A stretch of DNA of 64,000 nucleotides, taken from positions 5,981,001 to 6,045,000 of the forward strand of contig NZ_CP073104.1 in assembly GCF_018138145.1 (NCBI RefSeq). Direction: 5' to 3'. Positions 44,981-54,111 of this stretch are shown one piece after another. Position 1 is the first letter of the stretch, and the number at the start of each line of letters is the position of its first letter. A program made the position numbers and the translations under genes. The DNA comes from Pseudomonas sp. SCA2728.1_7 (GTDB lineage Bacteria; Pseudomonadota; Gammaproteobacteria; Pseudomonadales; Pseudomonadaceae). The notes under the pieces are model-generated. The model made no database searches. It was not told where the DNA came from and saw only the letters and a program-made list of their open reading frames with translations.

Positions 44981-47053
44981 ATGGTAAATCGATTGGTACA
45001 GTGGTTTATGCCTCCTAACTTAAATGGTAGTGAGTCTCTAATACTTTTTTCTGCTTGTGATGCGGGCTATCTTGGTTTTGCCATTTCTTTAATAAAAAGC
45101 GTAGAGTTGTATTCGCCCGGCGCTACGTTTTTTTTACACGTGATCAATCCTGATGCGGAGGCGGTCGAACGTTTGAGGCATTTGGCTGATAGCCTGGAAG
45201 TGACAAATGTCAGTATTTCATTCGAAACGATCGATCTGACAGCTCTGAATGTCGATCAGCGGCGTGCTTATTACGCCAGTGCGCGCTTTTTGCAAGTTTC
45301 AAATATTCTATCTACATACTCGATTCCTGTTTTCAGTGTTGATGCTGATTCGTTGGTTGTGAATGCTTTTGATTTTGATTTTACTAACAAAACAGACGCG
45401 GATGTAGTAATCGTGCGGCGTAATCTGGCTGAAGATCAGCCCGATCACTTGGCTGTCGCAACCGGGTCTATCTGGTTCAAACCTTCTGAAGAGATTCTCC
45501 GTTTCCTTGGCGGAATTGCTGCTGAAATAGATAAGCGTTTAGAAGAACGTTCTCTTGAATGGTTCGTCGACCAGAAACTTTTCTTCTATGGTATGAACGA
45601 ATACTCTCGCCGGCTCAGATTCTATAATCTGAAGCGGAAATACGCCGATTGGACATTCTCTGCTTCGAGCATTCTATGGGCGGGTAAGGGCGGCCTTAAA
45701 CTCTATGATTTGCGTTTTTTCCTGCTACAGAATTTACTTTGCGATGATGCAAAAAAGCGAGATATCGCCGAACTGTTAGCGGAGGAGTTTTTTACTGATG
45801 AAAACTCGCTTGTCGATGAGTCGACCCGTTCGCGTATCACCAAGGCAATAACAGGAAAAAGCGAAAATAATCTTGTTGTAAAAGCCGAGACTCAATCAGC
45901 AAAAGTTGTAACGCAGTCTGATTCGGCGAGAAAGGTTGCCGTCGCATTCTATGTTCCACGGCTCGACCTTCCCTGGAAAAAAATGGCCTCGACCGGCTCT
46001 AAGTTTCCAGAGGTCAGCGATGACACGATAGATCTACGCTTACACTGGAAAGAATTTGGTATACGCATGGCTAATGCGCTTGAGCGCGTTGGTATACCCG
46101 TGGACGTCATTGAAGTGCCAGGTTGGGAAATCGAGCGGCAGAGAGTCGATGAAGATGCCTATGATTTGGCATTTGTTCCTCATCGTTGTTATTTGAACTT
46201 CCCCACTGGAAAAACTCCAGTGTTGTTTTATATGCAAGAGTTTTTCCGCTGGGCCTTTGTGGTTGACTCTCGGGGATGGAGCGCTGCATCGAGCGTTTAC
46301 CCGGTAGACCGCGATGTCCAATCAAGCAAGGCAGGGGTGTCCTTCACGGAATACCGGAAGCGTCTCGCGGATGGACGTTTGAACAGTAAGTTCTCCCAGC
46401 AAGCCACGAAGTCCACGAAGCAGTTGATTGCTGAAGGTTGTTTGCCGTCGGAGGTTAGTGGCGGTTGGTTCAGTAAAAGCAGTGTTCGTCCTTATATCTT
46501 TTTCCCCTTACAGGTGCCTTCGGATCAATCAATACAGTTGTTTTCCGACTTGTCAGAGTTGACGATACTCGAGGCGCTGGTGACTTGGGCGAAAGAGAAC
46601 GACGTAGCAGTAGTGATCAAGCCTCATCCTGCAAATATGAAAAGCATGAAGCCTTTTGAAAAACTGGTCGATAATACGCATGTTTTTTACAGTCAAGCGA
46701 ATGTCCAGGATTTGATTTCGCATGCAGTGGCAGTTTATACAATCAATAGCGGTGTGGGCTTCGAGGCGATTCTGCAGGTAAAACCTGTCGTTACGTTTGG
46801 TCGTGTCGAATATGATTGCGTTACGTTCAACGCCAGTGTGAACACACTTGATGAGGCTTGGGCTTATGTCCAGACCAATAACGCAGCTGAGTTGGAAGTA
46901 AAGTATAAAGGTTTCGTCGATTGGTTTCTTGAATGCTACGCGGTGGATATGTCTCAACCGCAAATAGCTAAAGTAAGACTTGATGAGATTGTAGCGAAAG
47001 TTTTGTCAATGATTCCGGGCTGTGGAAGGGATTCCGATGTTAAAGGTGATTAA
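44981..47053 (+). CDS. GT-A/KpsC-like fusion glycosyltransferase
   Basis: A protein of about 690 residues in A+T-rich DNA. Residues ~15-300 form a GT8-like GT-A domain with the metal motif D121-A-D123 (FSVDADSLVV). After a charged linker (~285-320), residues ~325-680 resemble the capsule-synthesis/Kdo-transferase family (KpsC/KpsS type): FFPLQVPSDQS around 507-517, K547-P-H-P (VIKPHPAN) and a TINSGVGFEAI plus KPVVTFG segment. In KpsC these regions bind CMP-Kdo. ATG 44981 is preferred; TTG 44963 is an upstream alternative. It overlaps the next gene by 17 bases. It could add a side sugar and a Kdo-type cap (inference). Confidence 0.7.
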   Translation: MVNRLVQWFMPPNLNGSESLILFSACDAGYLGFAISLIKSVELYSPGATFFLHVINPDAEAVERLRHLADSLEVTNVSISFETIDLTALNVDQRRAYYASARFLQVSNILSTYSIPVFSVDADSLVVNAFDFDFTNKTDADVVIVRRNLAEDQPDHLAVATGSIWFKPSEEILRFLGGIAAEIDKRLEERSLEWFVDQKLFFYGMNEYSRRLRFYNLKRKYADWTFSASSILWAGKGGLKLYDLRFFLLQNLLCDDAKKRDIAELLAEEFFTDENSLVDESTRSRITKAITGKSENNLVVKAETQSAKVVTQSDSARKVAVAFYVPRLDLPWKKMASTGSKFPEVSDDTIDLRLHWKEFGIRMANALERVGIPVDVIEVPGWEIERQRVDEDAYDLAFVPHRCYLNFPTGKTPVLFYMQEFFRWAFVVDSRGWSAASSVYPVDRDVQSSKAGVSFTEYRKRLADGRLNSKFSQQATKSTKQLIAEGCLPSEVSGGWFSKSSVRPYIFFPLQVPSDQSIQLFSDLSELTILEALVTWAKENDVAVVIKPHPANMKSMKPFEKLVDNTHVFYSQANVQDLISHAVAVYTINSGVGFEAILQVKPVVTFGRVEYDCVTFNASVNTLDEAWAYVQTNNAAELEVKYKGFVDWFLECYAVDMSQPQIAKVRLDEIVAKVLSMIPGCGRDSDVKGD

Positions 47054-48164
47054 TTATCTTGCTAGAAAGTTTGAGTTGGTTCGATCGAAAAAGTTTGATC
47101 GGCTTAGCGCTGGGCATGATAAGAGTCCGAGGGTGCTGATACTTACTGAGCATCTCAATGCAACCTACTACATTAGTTTTGATATTCCATTTAAAGAGCT
47201 TAGTCGCAACGGTGCAATTAATTATTCTGTTGTCTCGCAGTCTAAGGTCAGCAGGAAGGGCGTTGGTGTTTGGAAAGAATGGGATGCTGCATTTCGACCG
47301 CAAATTGTCATTTTTACGCGCTACGGGTTACCGTACGGAACTGAAATACTTGAATATTTCCGGGGGAAGAAAGTTCCCGTCGTTTATCATATTGACGACA
47401 ATTTATTAGATATACCCGCGTCTCTTGGGGAGGTAATTGGCAAAAGTCACGGAGCCTCGGATGTCATCGAGGCGCGGCGTTATTTGCTTGAGAATTGCGA
47501 TTTAATATATGCATCCACGCAGTATCTCGCCCAGCACTTGCAAGGCTTGTTTCCGCAGCAAAAGATATTTAGCGGTATGTATGCGCCTTATATGGTTGAA
47601 CACATCCGCACAGAAAGAAAACCAGGTAATGATCAACCTATTATCGGCTATATGGGGTCAAGAGGGCATCAGGAAGATCTGGATCTGGTCGTACCTTCAC
47701 TAGTACGCTTGCTGGATGATAATGCGAGTATAAGGTTTGAGGTGTTTGGTAGCATTAAAATGCCTGACGAGCTTCTTAGGTTCGGAGAAAGAGTAAAGGC
47801 TCATGAGGTTTGTAAGGATTATGTCGGTTTTTTGAATAAACTTAATACCTTGGGTTGGGATGTTGGGCTAGCCCCTTTGGTGGATGAAAAATTCAATTTG
47901 TGCAAGGCTCCAACCAAGTTCGTTGAATATACTGCGGCAGGCATCCCGGTTATTGCATCGGATATTCAAGTTTACAGTCCTTTCGCAATGCCAGGTTGTG
48001 CGGTTCTAGTTCAGGATGAATGGTACGACGCTATAGACGCATTGTTGAAGGATTCCGGGCTTAGAGCGTCAATGGTTAAGAATGCACACGAGTATTGTGT
48101 AAGTAATTTTTCGGAAAAGCGCTTGCAAGATCAATTGGTCACTTTGATCAATGGCTTGATTTAA
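47037..48164 (+). CDS. GT4-like glycosyltransferase, copy A
   Basis: A 375-residue GT-B protein. The N-half ends in VVYHIDDNLLDIP (H118-I-D-D), and the C-half has IGYMGSRGHQEDL, WDVGLAPL and the acidic KFVEYTAAGIPVIAS motif, which is typical of GT4. It is a paralogue of the 393-residue protein at 51538 (shared HxDDxLL and EYT motifs). ATG 47037 has GGAAGGG upstream and lies inside the previous gene. Followed by a 336-base gap before wzm. Confidence 0.8.
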   Translation: MLKVINYLARKFELVRSKKFDRLSAGHDKSPRVLILTEHLNATYYISFDIPFKELSRNGAINYSVVSQSKVSRKGVGVWKEWDAAFRPQIVIFTRYGLPYGTEILEYFRGKKVPVVYHIDDNLLDIPASLGEVIGKSHGASDVIEARRYLLENCDLIYASTQYLAQHLQGLFPQQKIFSGMYAPYMVEHIRTERKPGNDQPIIGYMGSRGHQEDLDLVVPSLVRLLDDNASIRFEVFGSIKMPDELLRFGERVKAHEVCKDYVGFLNKLNTLGWDVGLAPLVDEKFNLCKAPTKFVEYTAAGIPVIASDIQVYSPFAMPGCAVLVQDEWYDAIDALLKDSGLRASMVKNAHEYCVSNFSEKRLQDQLVTLINGLI

Positions 48165-48500
48165 AGTTTGCTCGGGGTAGGTCAAGAGTTTAATTGTTTA
48201 ATCAATATATGCTTAGGATTTATTCTGGGTGGGGTTACCTTATCTAGAAGCCAGTGATCACGACTCAGGCTGATCGCGCTGACAAAAGGATGACCCGCCG
48301 GCGTTTACGCAAGGATGGCCCTTGAGACCCGGGTAGGCGTAGGTCTACTCCCCGATATGTGATAGATTGCTGCGGTGAAGGGACACTGCAGCGAAGGATA
48401 AGATATGAACGAATGTGGACAAGACTGGTTTGCTCCGTCATTTTCGTTGAGATGGCTGAGAAAAGTGCCACAATTGAACTCGTAGAAGGCTGATTATTAC
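48165..48500 (+). promoter_or_regulatory. Gap upstream of wzm with a possible 26-codon ORF
   Basis: A 336-base gap. The left part is A+T-rich. At 48405-48485 lies a short ORF (26 codons plus stop) with GAAGGAT upstream, ending 15 bases before wzm; its peptide contains a Trp/Arg/Leu cluster and resembles nothing I know. A leader peptide or chance are both possible. The gap probably holds a promoter for the export genes; an antisense 68-codon frame at 48265-48471 looks spurious. Confidence 0.4.
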
Positions 48501-49289
48501 ATGTGGCGACAAACCATTAACTCCAGTGTTGCGCTTGCGAAGCGCAGTATTTCCATTCAGATAAAACAACACGCTTTGGGTTACGCATGGGCACTAATAA
48601 CGCCCATGCTTTATGCTGCTTGCTATATCTTTATCAAGGGTCAATTGAATGGTGGTGCCGCACATTCGGCAGACTCCGGCTGGGACATACTACGAGCGTT
48701 TGCCGGAGTAACGATTTTTCAATGGTGGATGCATATCGTTCAAGAGATGTCTGATTTTATTCGAAAGAATAGAGGTCTTTTGCGAGGTATTAACGTCGGG
48801 CCAATTCCTTTCGTTCTATCAGTTTTATTTGAAGGGTTGATTGGTTTGCTGATCAGAGTGGTATTGATATTGATCGCAATACCTTTGTTGGGTCTGTCGT
48901 TCCCTACGCAACCTTTCTCCTGGCTGTCAATTATAATTTCCTTGATGGCTTTGCTGATTTCAGCGGTCACCATCGGAACTATACTTGCGCCATGGGCGGT
49001 GCTGTACGCGGATGTTCGTAAAGGGCTCTCGTCCGTCAGTTTACCAGTGATACTCATATCACCGATTTTTTACCCGGCTTTTGAACAAACTTCCGGGCCT
49101 TTGTTCTGGTTGAACTGTATCAACCCTTTAGCTGCTCCATTGGCTATATTGGCGAAGTCCTTACACGATTTGGAATCTGTTTACATGCTTCCATTGATTA
49201 TCAGTACGGTGGTGTTTACCTTAATTTTGAGTTGGTCGCTCAAACAGCTCCATCGTCAAGTACCGATTCTGCTTGAGCGCATGGGGTAA
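48501..49289 (+). CDS. wzm: O-antigen ABC transporter permease
   Basis: A 262-residue ABC-2-type permease with six hydrophobic segments and the characteristic IQIKQHALGYAWALITPML N-terminal region. Wzm pairs with Wzt, encoded four bases downstream, to move finished undecaprenyl-diphospho-glycan across the inner membrane. The presence of wzm-wzt and the absence of wzx/wzy in the locus indicate an ABC-transporter-dependent O-antigen or capsule-like glycan. The ribosome binding site (AAGG) is rather distant. Confidence 0.92.
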   Translation: MWRQTINSSVALAKRSISIQIKQHALGYAWALITPMLYAACYIFIKGQLNGGAAHSADSGWDILRAFAGVTIFQWWMHIVQEMSDFIRKNRGLLRGINVGPIPFVLSVLFEGLIGLLIRVVLILIAIPLLGLSFPTQPFSWLSIIISLMALLISAVTIGTILAPWAVLYADVRKGLSSVSLPVILISPIFYPAFEQTSGPLFWLNCINPLAAPLAILAKSLHDLESVYMLPLIISTVVFTLILSWSLKQLHRQVPILLERMG

Positions 49290-49292
49290 CTT

Positions 49293-50480
49293 ATGACTGT
49301 ACTGCTAGAAGTAAACGATTTATGGAAAAAGTATTCACGTGACTTGAAGTCATCTGTGAAGTATGCGGCTCGAGATATTTTGCGTGGCGCTGTAAGCGGT
49401 GGGCAAAACGATCACAAAGACCTTCGCGATTCCGAGTTTTGGGCGATTAGAGGTATGAATTTCTCCCTTCGCCGTGGTGAAGTACTTGGCGTACTGGGAC
49501 ATAACGGCGCAGGAAAAAGCACACTGCTCAAATGTATTGCCGGGAAACTGGCAGCTGATCGAGGCAGTGTGATCCGAAACGGTGAGCTGGGTTACCTGCT
49601 GGAAATGAGCGCGGGTTTTTCGCCTACCATGACGGGTCGTGACAATGTCACGGTGCGCGGTCGTTTGATGGGCATGAATGGCAAAGCGTTAGCTGCCTAT
49701 ATTGATGAAGTTAAAGATTTCTCTGAGCTTGATACGTTTTTTGACTCACCTGTACAGTTTTATAGTTCAGGTATGAAGTCGAGGCTTGGTTTCGCTGCTT
49801 CCTCCGTCATTCGGCCTGATATTCTTATTATCGATGAGGTTCTTGCCGTAGGAGACCTTTCTTTCCGGCTGCGTTGTTACGAACGCGTAAACGAGCTCGC
49901 GCGGAATGCGGCAGTCATTTTCGTATCGCACTCTATCGGTCAGGTAGCTCGACTTTGTAATCGAGCCATATTCCTGGAAAAGGGTAAAGTGCTATATGAG
50001 GGAGGGGTTCAGAATGCCATTTCCCTCTATCAGGACAAGCTGGGTGATCAAAATGAGAGAAAGCGTGGTCACACACTTCATCCGGAGCTGATTTCATTCA
50101 GTTTGATGGCAAATGGTTGCCAGCTTGTTCCAGGTCAATCGCTTCCTTATGGGGCTAATCTGAGTCTTGATATAGATATTAGCAAGTTGCCCGAGAATGC
50201 AGTTATAAGACCACTACTGCGGGATGGCTCCCAAGGTGTTCTGGCGGATTGGAACTCTGTACGTTCGAATTTGTCTTGGCCTGCCGGACGGACCCGCTTA
50301 AAAGCGGATCTCGGGAGTGCGGAGTTGGCACCCGGTGCGTATTCGATTTCAATTGAAGTGATGAGTCCTGATGGGGTCGAACATATTTCACTGTCAGAGT
50401 CTACGCCCTTCAGGATTGGCGGCTCTTATTTAAATGCCGTAGCCATTCAGAAAACCGCGACATGGCAATTCCCAGAGTGA
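49293..50480 (+). CDS. wzt: O-antigen ABC transporter ATPase with C-terminal domain
   Basis: A 395-residue ATPase. Walker A GHNGAGKST is at 69-77, the signature YSSGMKSRLGFA near 155-165 and Walker B ILIIDEVLAVGD soon after. Unlike minimal KpsT, it has an extra ~145 residues (from about 250 on) of beta-rich sequence. In Wzt proteins this region binds the non-reducing end of the chain and selects terminated glycan. That implies a capped or modified chain end here; the transferase fusion at 44981 is a candidate to make it (inference). Confidence 0.92.
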   Translation: MTVLLEVNDLWKKYSRDLKSSVKYAARDILRGAVSGGQNDHKDLRDSEFWAIRGMNFSLRRGEVLGVLGHNGAGKSTLLKCIAGKLAADRGSVIRNGELGYLLEMSAGFSPTMTGRDNVTVRGRLMGMNGKALAAYIDEVKDFSELDTFFDSPVQFYSSGMKSRLGFAASSVIRPDILIIDEVLAVGDLSFRLRCYERVNELARNAAVIFVSHSIGQVARLCNRAIFLEKGKVLYEGGVQNAISLYQDKLGDQNERKRGHTLHPELISFSLMANGCQLVPGQSLPYGANLSLDIDISKLPENAVIRPLLRDGSQGVLADWNSVRSNLSWPAGRTRLKADLGSAELAPGAYSISIEVMSPDGVEHISLSESTPFRIGGSYLNAVAIQKTATWQFPE

Positions 50481-50542
50481 TAGGGGGCGTTGTGTCGTTG
50501 GGGAGTCAGTTGCAAGTCTCATATCTTATTAAGGTCTAATAT

Positions 50543-51451
50543 ATGACGGATGTTAAAGGCATCTCCAACGACCCCATAGATACAGTCCGCGTATTCGTGG
50601 CAGCCACTCCCGCTGAATGGCTGCCGATGAAGGTTCTTGAGTTCTCGATTCTTGAAACTACAGACTTGCCTGTTCAGCTGTCAGCTATTTATACACATCA
50701 GCGAACGATACCATTACCTAAGGACGCTGCTAACAAGGCAAGAACGCCTTTCTCATTCCAGCGTTTTTTAATCCCTGAACTATGTGGGTATGAAGGTAAA
50801 GCGATATATCTCGATGCGGATATGCAAGTATTTCAGGATATAGCGGGTTTATGGAATCGGCCGTTTCAGGGAAGTGTTTTGCAAACGGTCGGTAGTGCAG
50901 GGGGAGGGCGCCGCTCTCAGTTCAGCGTGATGCTGATGGACTGTGCTCAATTGGGTTGGAACATTGATAGCATTATCAACCAGCTCGATAAAGGCGAAAT
51001 CAGTTATCACGAACTTATGTATGAAATGAAACTGGCCAGTGAGATTTCGTTCTCAGTTCCGGAGTTGTGGAACTCTCTAGAGAGCTACGCTGAGGGGGAA
51101 ACAAGTTTGCTGCATTATACAGATATGAACACCCAACCATGGGTGTCCCTGGATAATCCTAACAGAGGTTTATGGGTTTCGTGTTTGCGTAGGGCGCTAC
51201 AAAAGGGTTTTATTTCTCGTGATGAGTTAGTGCGAGAGATAGAGCAGGGTCACGTCCGGCCCTCGCTCCTTGCTGAGGCGTTTTCAAATTCCAAAGGCAA
51301 TTGGAAGCCGGCTTTTGGTGATCTGTTAGCCGACGCATTATATACCCCACCCTATTATTCCATCGCCGCATCACGCCGCGGAAAGCTGTACGCGGGTTTG
51401 TCCAGGTTATCTCGTGCGTTTCGTCTGATATTGCGGCCCTTACTTCGGTAG
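50543..51451 (+). CDS. GT8-like glycosyltransferase, copy B
   Basis: A 302-residue GT-A protein, paralogous to the product of 41074-42021: FSFQRFLIPELCGYEGKAIY leads to the metal motif D91-A-D93 (LDADMQVF), and LLHYTDMNTQPW is shared. The N-terminus carries an extra 15-residue leader. The C-terminus ends in a basic, amphipathic stretch (SRLSRAFRLILRPLLR) that could associate with the membrane. It follows wzt by 62 bases. The donor is unknown. Confidence 0.75.
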   Translation: MTDVKGISNDPIDTVRVFVAATPAEWLPMKVLEFSILETTDLPVQLSAIYTHQRTIPLPKDAANKARTPFSFQRFLIPELCGYEGKAIYLDADMQVFQDIAGLWNRPFQGSVLQTVGSAGGGRRSQFSVMLMDCAQLGWNIDSIINQLDKGEISYHELMYEMKLASEISFSVPELWNSLESYAEGETSLLHYTDMNTQPWVSLDNPNRGLWVSCLRRALQKGFISRDELVREIEQGHVRPSLLAEAFSNSKGNWKPAFGDLLADALYTPPYYSIAASRRGKLYAGLSRLSRAFRLILRPLLR

Positions 51452-51537
51452 CGAAGGTCTCCAGGGTCAGCGGGTTTGGGAATAAATCAACAGGGATTCG
51501 AGCGTAAAATCAATGAAGAGCAAGGTCAGGAACTAAA

Positions 51538-52719
51538 ATGCTTAGCCACGTAGAGAAGATTAAAAAAACTATCAGCGACGCATTCGCTCGGATTTTTGGT
51601 GGTAAAGACGCGGAGGTGAAAGTGCAAGGCGGTGTTTCCGCACGCGTGCTTTTTGTAGCTAATGCACTTATTCCAACATTGCAATTGAGCTTTTTGAAAC
51701 CGCTCGCAGCCAATATTGAACAGGGTAATCTGACCACGGACTTGTTAAGTGAACAGCAGATGAAAGAGCTGTTTGGCAAACGTCTGCGCGAATCCGAAGT
51801 GGAGAGTTGGATAAGTGAGCGGGTGGAGAAGTTTAAGCCTACTGCGATCGTTTTTTGTCGTTACAGTGGGCCGCATACGGCCTATCTGACTCAACTGGCT
51901 AAAGCGGCGGGCATTCCTACAGTTTTTCATGTCGACGATGATCTTCTGCATGTACCTGTTGAAATTGGACAGAAAAAATATGAGTACCATAATCATCCCG
52001 CTCGCCTCGAAGCTGTGCGGTACCTGCTTGAGAATGTCGATCTTGTCTACTGCTCGACTGAAGCGCTGAAACAGCGCTTTGTTTCCTATGGATTAGAGTC
52101 AAACTTTAAAGTGGGTACCATTTATTGCTCTGGCAATGTATTGGTTCCGGCAGTAAAACGATCGACAAAGAAAATCGGCTATATGGGTTTTGACCACGCC
52201 CATGATCTGGAAACGGTCTTGCCAGCACTGATTCAAGTACTAAGAAATGACTCTGACGTTGAATTTGAATTGTTTGGTTCAATACCAAAACCAGCAGTAC
52301 TTGAGGAGTTTGGTGACAGGGTCAATGTCATCCCTCCGGTACCCAACTACGAAGAGTTTCTTGCCAAGTTTTCTTCGCTGAACTGGGATATTGGCATCTG
52401 CCCGCTAGCTAATACGGATTTCAATGCTGTCAAAGCCAATACCAAGTGGGTCGAATATACTTCGGTTGGTACAGCGGTCGTCGCGAGTGCCGATACAATT
52501 TATGACGCCTGCTGTTCAGGGGGATGTGGCACATTGGCAACAACGACTGCGCAATGGGTGGATGCTCTTGAACTGTTGATTGGTGGCAGTGAGAGACGCT
52601 TAACGCAGGTTTTGAATGCTCAAAACCGACTCAGGGAAGACTACTCCGTTGATCGCCTGCAGCGTCAAGTGCTTGATGTTCTAGACACGGCTGCCAAGCT
52701 GGTCAAGTCTGCAGCATGA
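51538..52719 (+). CDS. GT4-like glycosyltransferase, copy B
   Basis: A 393-residue GT-B protein paralogous to 47037-48164. The motif VFHVDDDLLHVP (H131-V-D-D-D) ends the N-half; IGYMGFDHAHDLE, WDIGICPL and KWVEYTSVGTAVVAS occur in the C-half. The upstream GT8-like gene and this one repeat the order seen around the first pair. The first 40 residues look unrelated to the other copy. Transcription ends about 110 bases before the oppositely oriented transferase gene. Confidence 0.8.
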   Translation: MLSHVEKIKKTISDAFARIFGGKDAEVKVQGGVSARVLFVANALIPTLQLSFLKPLAANIEQGNLTTDLLSEQQMKELFGKRLRESEVESWISERVEKFKPTAIVFCRYSGPHTAYLTQLAKAAGIPTVFHVDDDLLHVPVEIGQKKYEYHNHPARLEAVRYLLENVDLVYCSTEALKQRFVSYGLESNFKVGTIYCSGNVLVPAVKRSTKKIGYMGFDHAHDLETVLPALIQVLRNDSDVEFELFGSIPKPAVLEEFGDRVNVIPPVPNYEEFLAKFSSLNWDIGICPLANTDFNAVKANTKWVEYTSVGTAVVASADTIYDACCSGGCGTLATTTAQWVDALELLIGGSERRLTQVLNAQNRLREDYSVDRLQRQVLDVLDTAAKLVKSAA

Positions 52720-52827
52720 GCTTCTGATCGCGCCGAGCTGGATGTGAATGTGCGAACGCACTCAAGTTGTTAATAACGCCGGTAAGCGCCTTTTTGAAGA
52801 GGCGCTAACCGTGCGTGCTGGACTGAC

Positions 52828-53823
52828 TTAAATCTTGTTCAGATAGATGGCTAGAATAAGGCTTATATTGCCCATCAAGGTCTGACGATAAATTCCTGAA
52901 CTTCTCATTAGACGAAACCTCTGAAGCAATGTGCTTTGCCTTGCCTTTTTGAAGTCATGCACTGTCTGTCTGTTGCTGGGTGTCAGATCTTCTTCAAGTG
53001 GTTCAAGGATGCTCAGATTGACATCGCTCCAGCGGCTAAATCGTCCGTCGATAAGTTTTCCCAAACGAAGTATGCGTTCTTTGATACTGGAGTTGGAACC
53101 GATCACATTGCCACCGTGTTGGCGGTAATCGAGCGTTGGCTCCGAATCGTAGATGACCTTTCCACCGCACGCTGTCGTTAAAAGATAGGCAAGCCAGTCA
53201 TGTGCGACAACAGGAATGTCGGGTGAAGTTCTGTTCAACAAGTCTCGTGCCGCGCCATTCAGAAGCATCGTATTGGCGCCTGCAATACTCTGTATTAGCG
53301 CATTTTGGAATAGGGGCGGTCGGTTGAATTTGGGTGAAAACCCGATGACTTTGCGATTTTCGTTGATAAGGCGAGTGCGCGAGCAGTATAGAGCGGGCTG
53401 ATTTCCGGGGAACGACTGCAATTGGCGGATGCTTCTTTCCAGCTTGTCGTTGTGCCAGATATCGTCCTGATCGCTGAATGCGAAAAAGTCTCCCTCGACA
53501 TTCTCATTTCTAACAAGCGACATAAAGTTTTTGGCAAATCCCTCGCGGGGTCCGCTGAATAAATGAATGCGCTGTGAATCGATCAATTCCCGGTAGGTTT
53601 CCAGTAGCGCAAGTGTGCCGTCGGTAGAACCATCATCGGATATGTACAGCGTCCAGTTTTGATGAGTCTGGGATATGAGCGAATCGATCTGTTCTTTCAG
53701 GTATGCCTGGCCATTGTACGTGCACATCAGGATTGCGACTTTACACTGGGAGGGCAATTTCATCTGGGCTTCGACGGATAGATCAGAATCTGGTTGACCG
53801 GCTCGGGGCGGTTGCGGCTCCAT
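52828..53823 (-). CDS. GT2-family glycosyltransferase, leftward
   Basis: A 331-residue GT2 (GT-A) protein with CTYNG, SDDGSTDGT and the DQDDIW metal motif, plus YRQHGGNVIG near residue 240 as in rhamnosyltransferases. It is similar to the rightward GT2 at 34356. It is the only gene of the locus on the minus strand. The start at 53823 has GAGGAC upstream; Met21 at 53763 lacks a ribosome binding site. Divergent from wbpM across a 288-base gap. The unusual orientation suggests separate acquisition or regulation. Confidence 0.85.
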   Translation of the reverse strand: MEPQPPRAGQPDSDLSVEAQMKLPSQCKVAILMCTYNGQAYLKEQIDSLISQTHQNWTLYISDDGSTDGTLALLETYRELIDSQRIHLFSGPREGFAKNFMSLVRNENVEGDFFAFSDQDDIWHNDKLERSIRQLQSFPGNQPALYCSRTRLINENRKVIGFSPKFNRPPLFQNALIQSIAGANTMLLNGAARDLLNRTSPDIPVVAHDWLAYLLTTACGGKVIYDSEPTLDYRQHGGNVIGSNSSIKERILRLGKLIDGRFSRWSDVNLSILEPLEEDLTPSNRQTVHDFKKARQSTLLQRFRLMRSSGIYRQTLMGNISLILAIYLNKI

Positions 53824-54111
53824 GCGTCCTCGCGTTTTGAGTTAAATAATGCTTCAGATGCAGTTAAAAAACAGACCTGATGGCTTAGTGATATCGCCCG
53901 GTGATCGCAGAGCGGCAAACGGGATGCGCACAGGAGGTGTATTTTATCTGTGCAGCAGGTTTAATCTCTACTCTTTTGCGTTTTAATACAGACTGCAGCC
54001 AGGGGTTCACTGGGATTGGCACGAAGGTGGCAATTTACCTGCCAAAGTATTTGGTCTCTGGCGTGATCCCTGCCCGCTTGGGGTGGCCGATATGAAATGG
54101 ACGGATGGTTA

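Noticed and set aside
48265..48471. 68-codon leftward frame in the gap before wzm
   Set aside because: Isolated, no ribosome binding site or family pattern; the opposite strand carries the operon.
53901..54095. 64-codon rightward frame before wbpM
   Set aside because: No ribosome binding site, no recognisable motif, and it lies in the divergent promoter region of wbpM and the leftward transferase.
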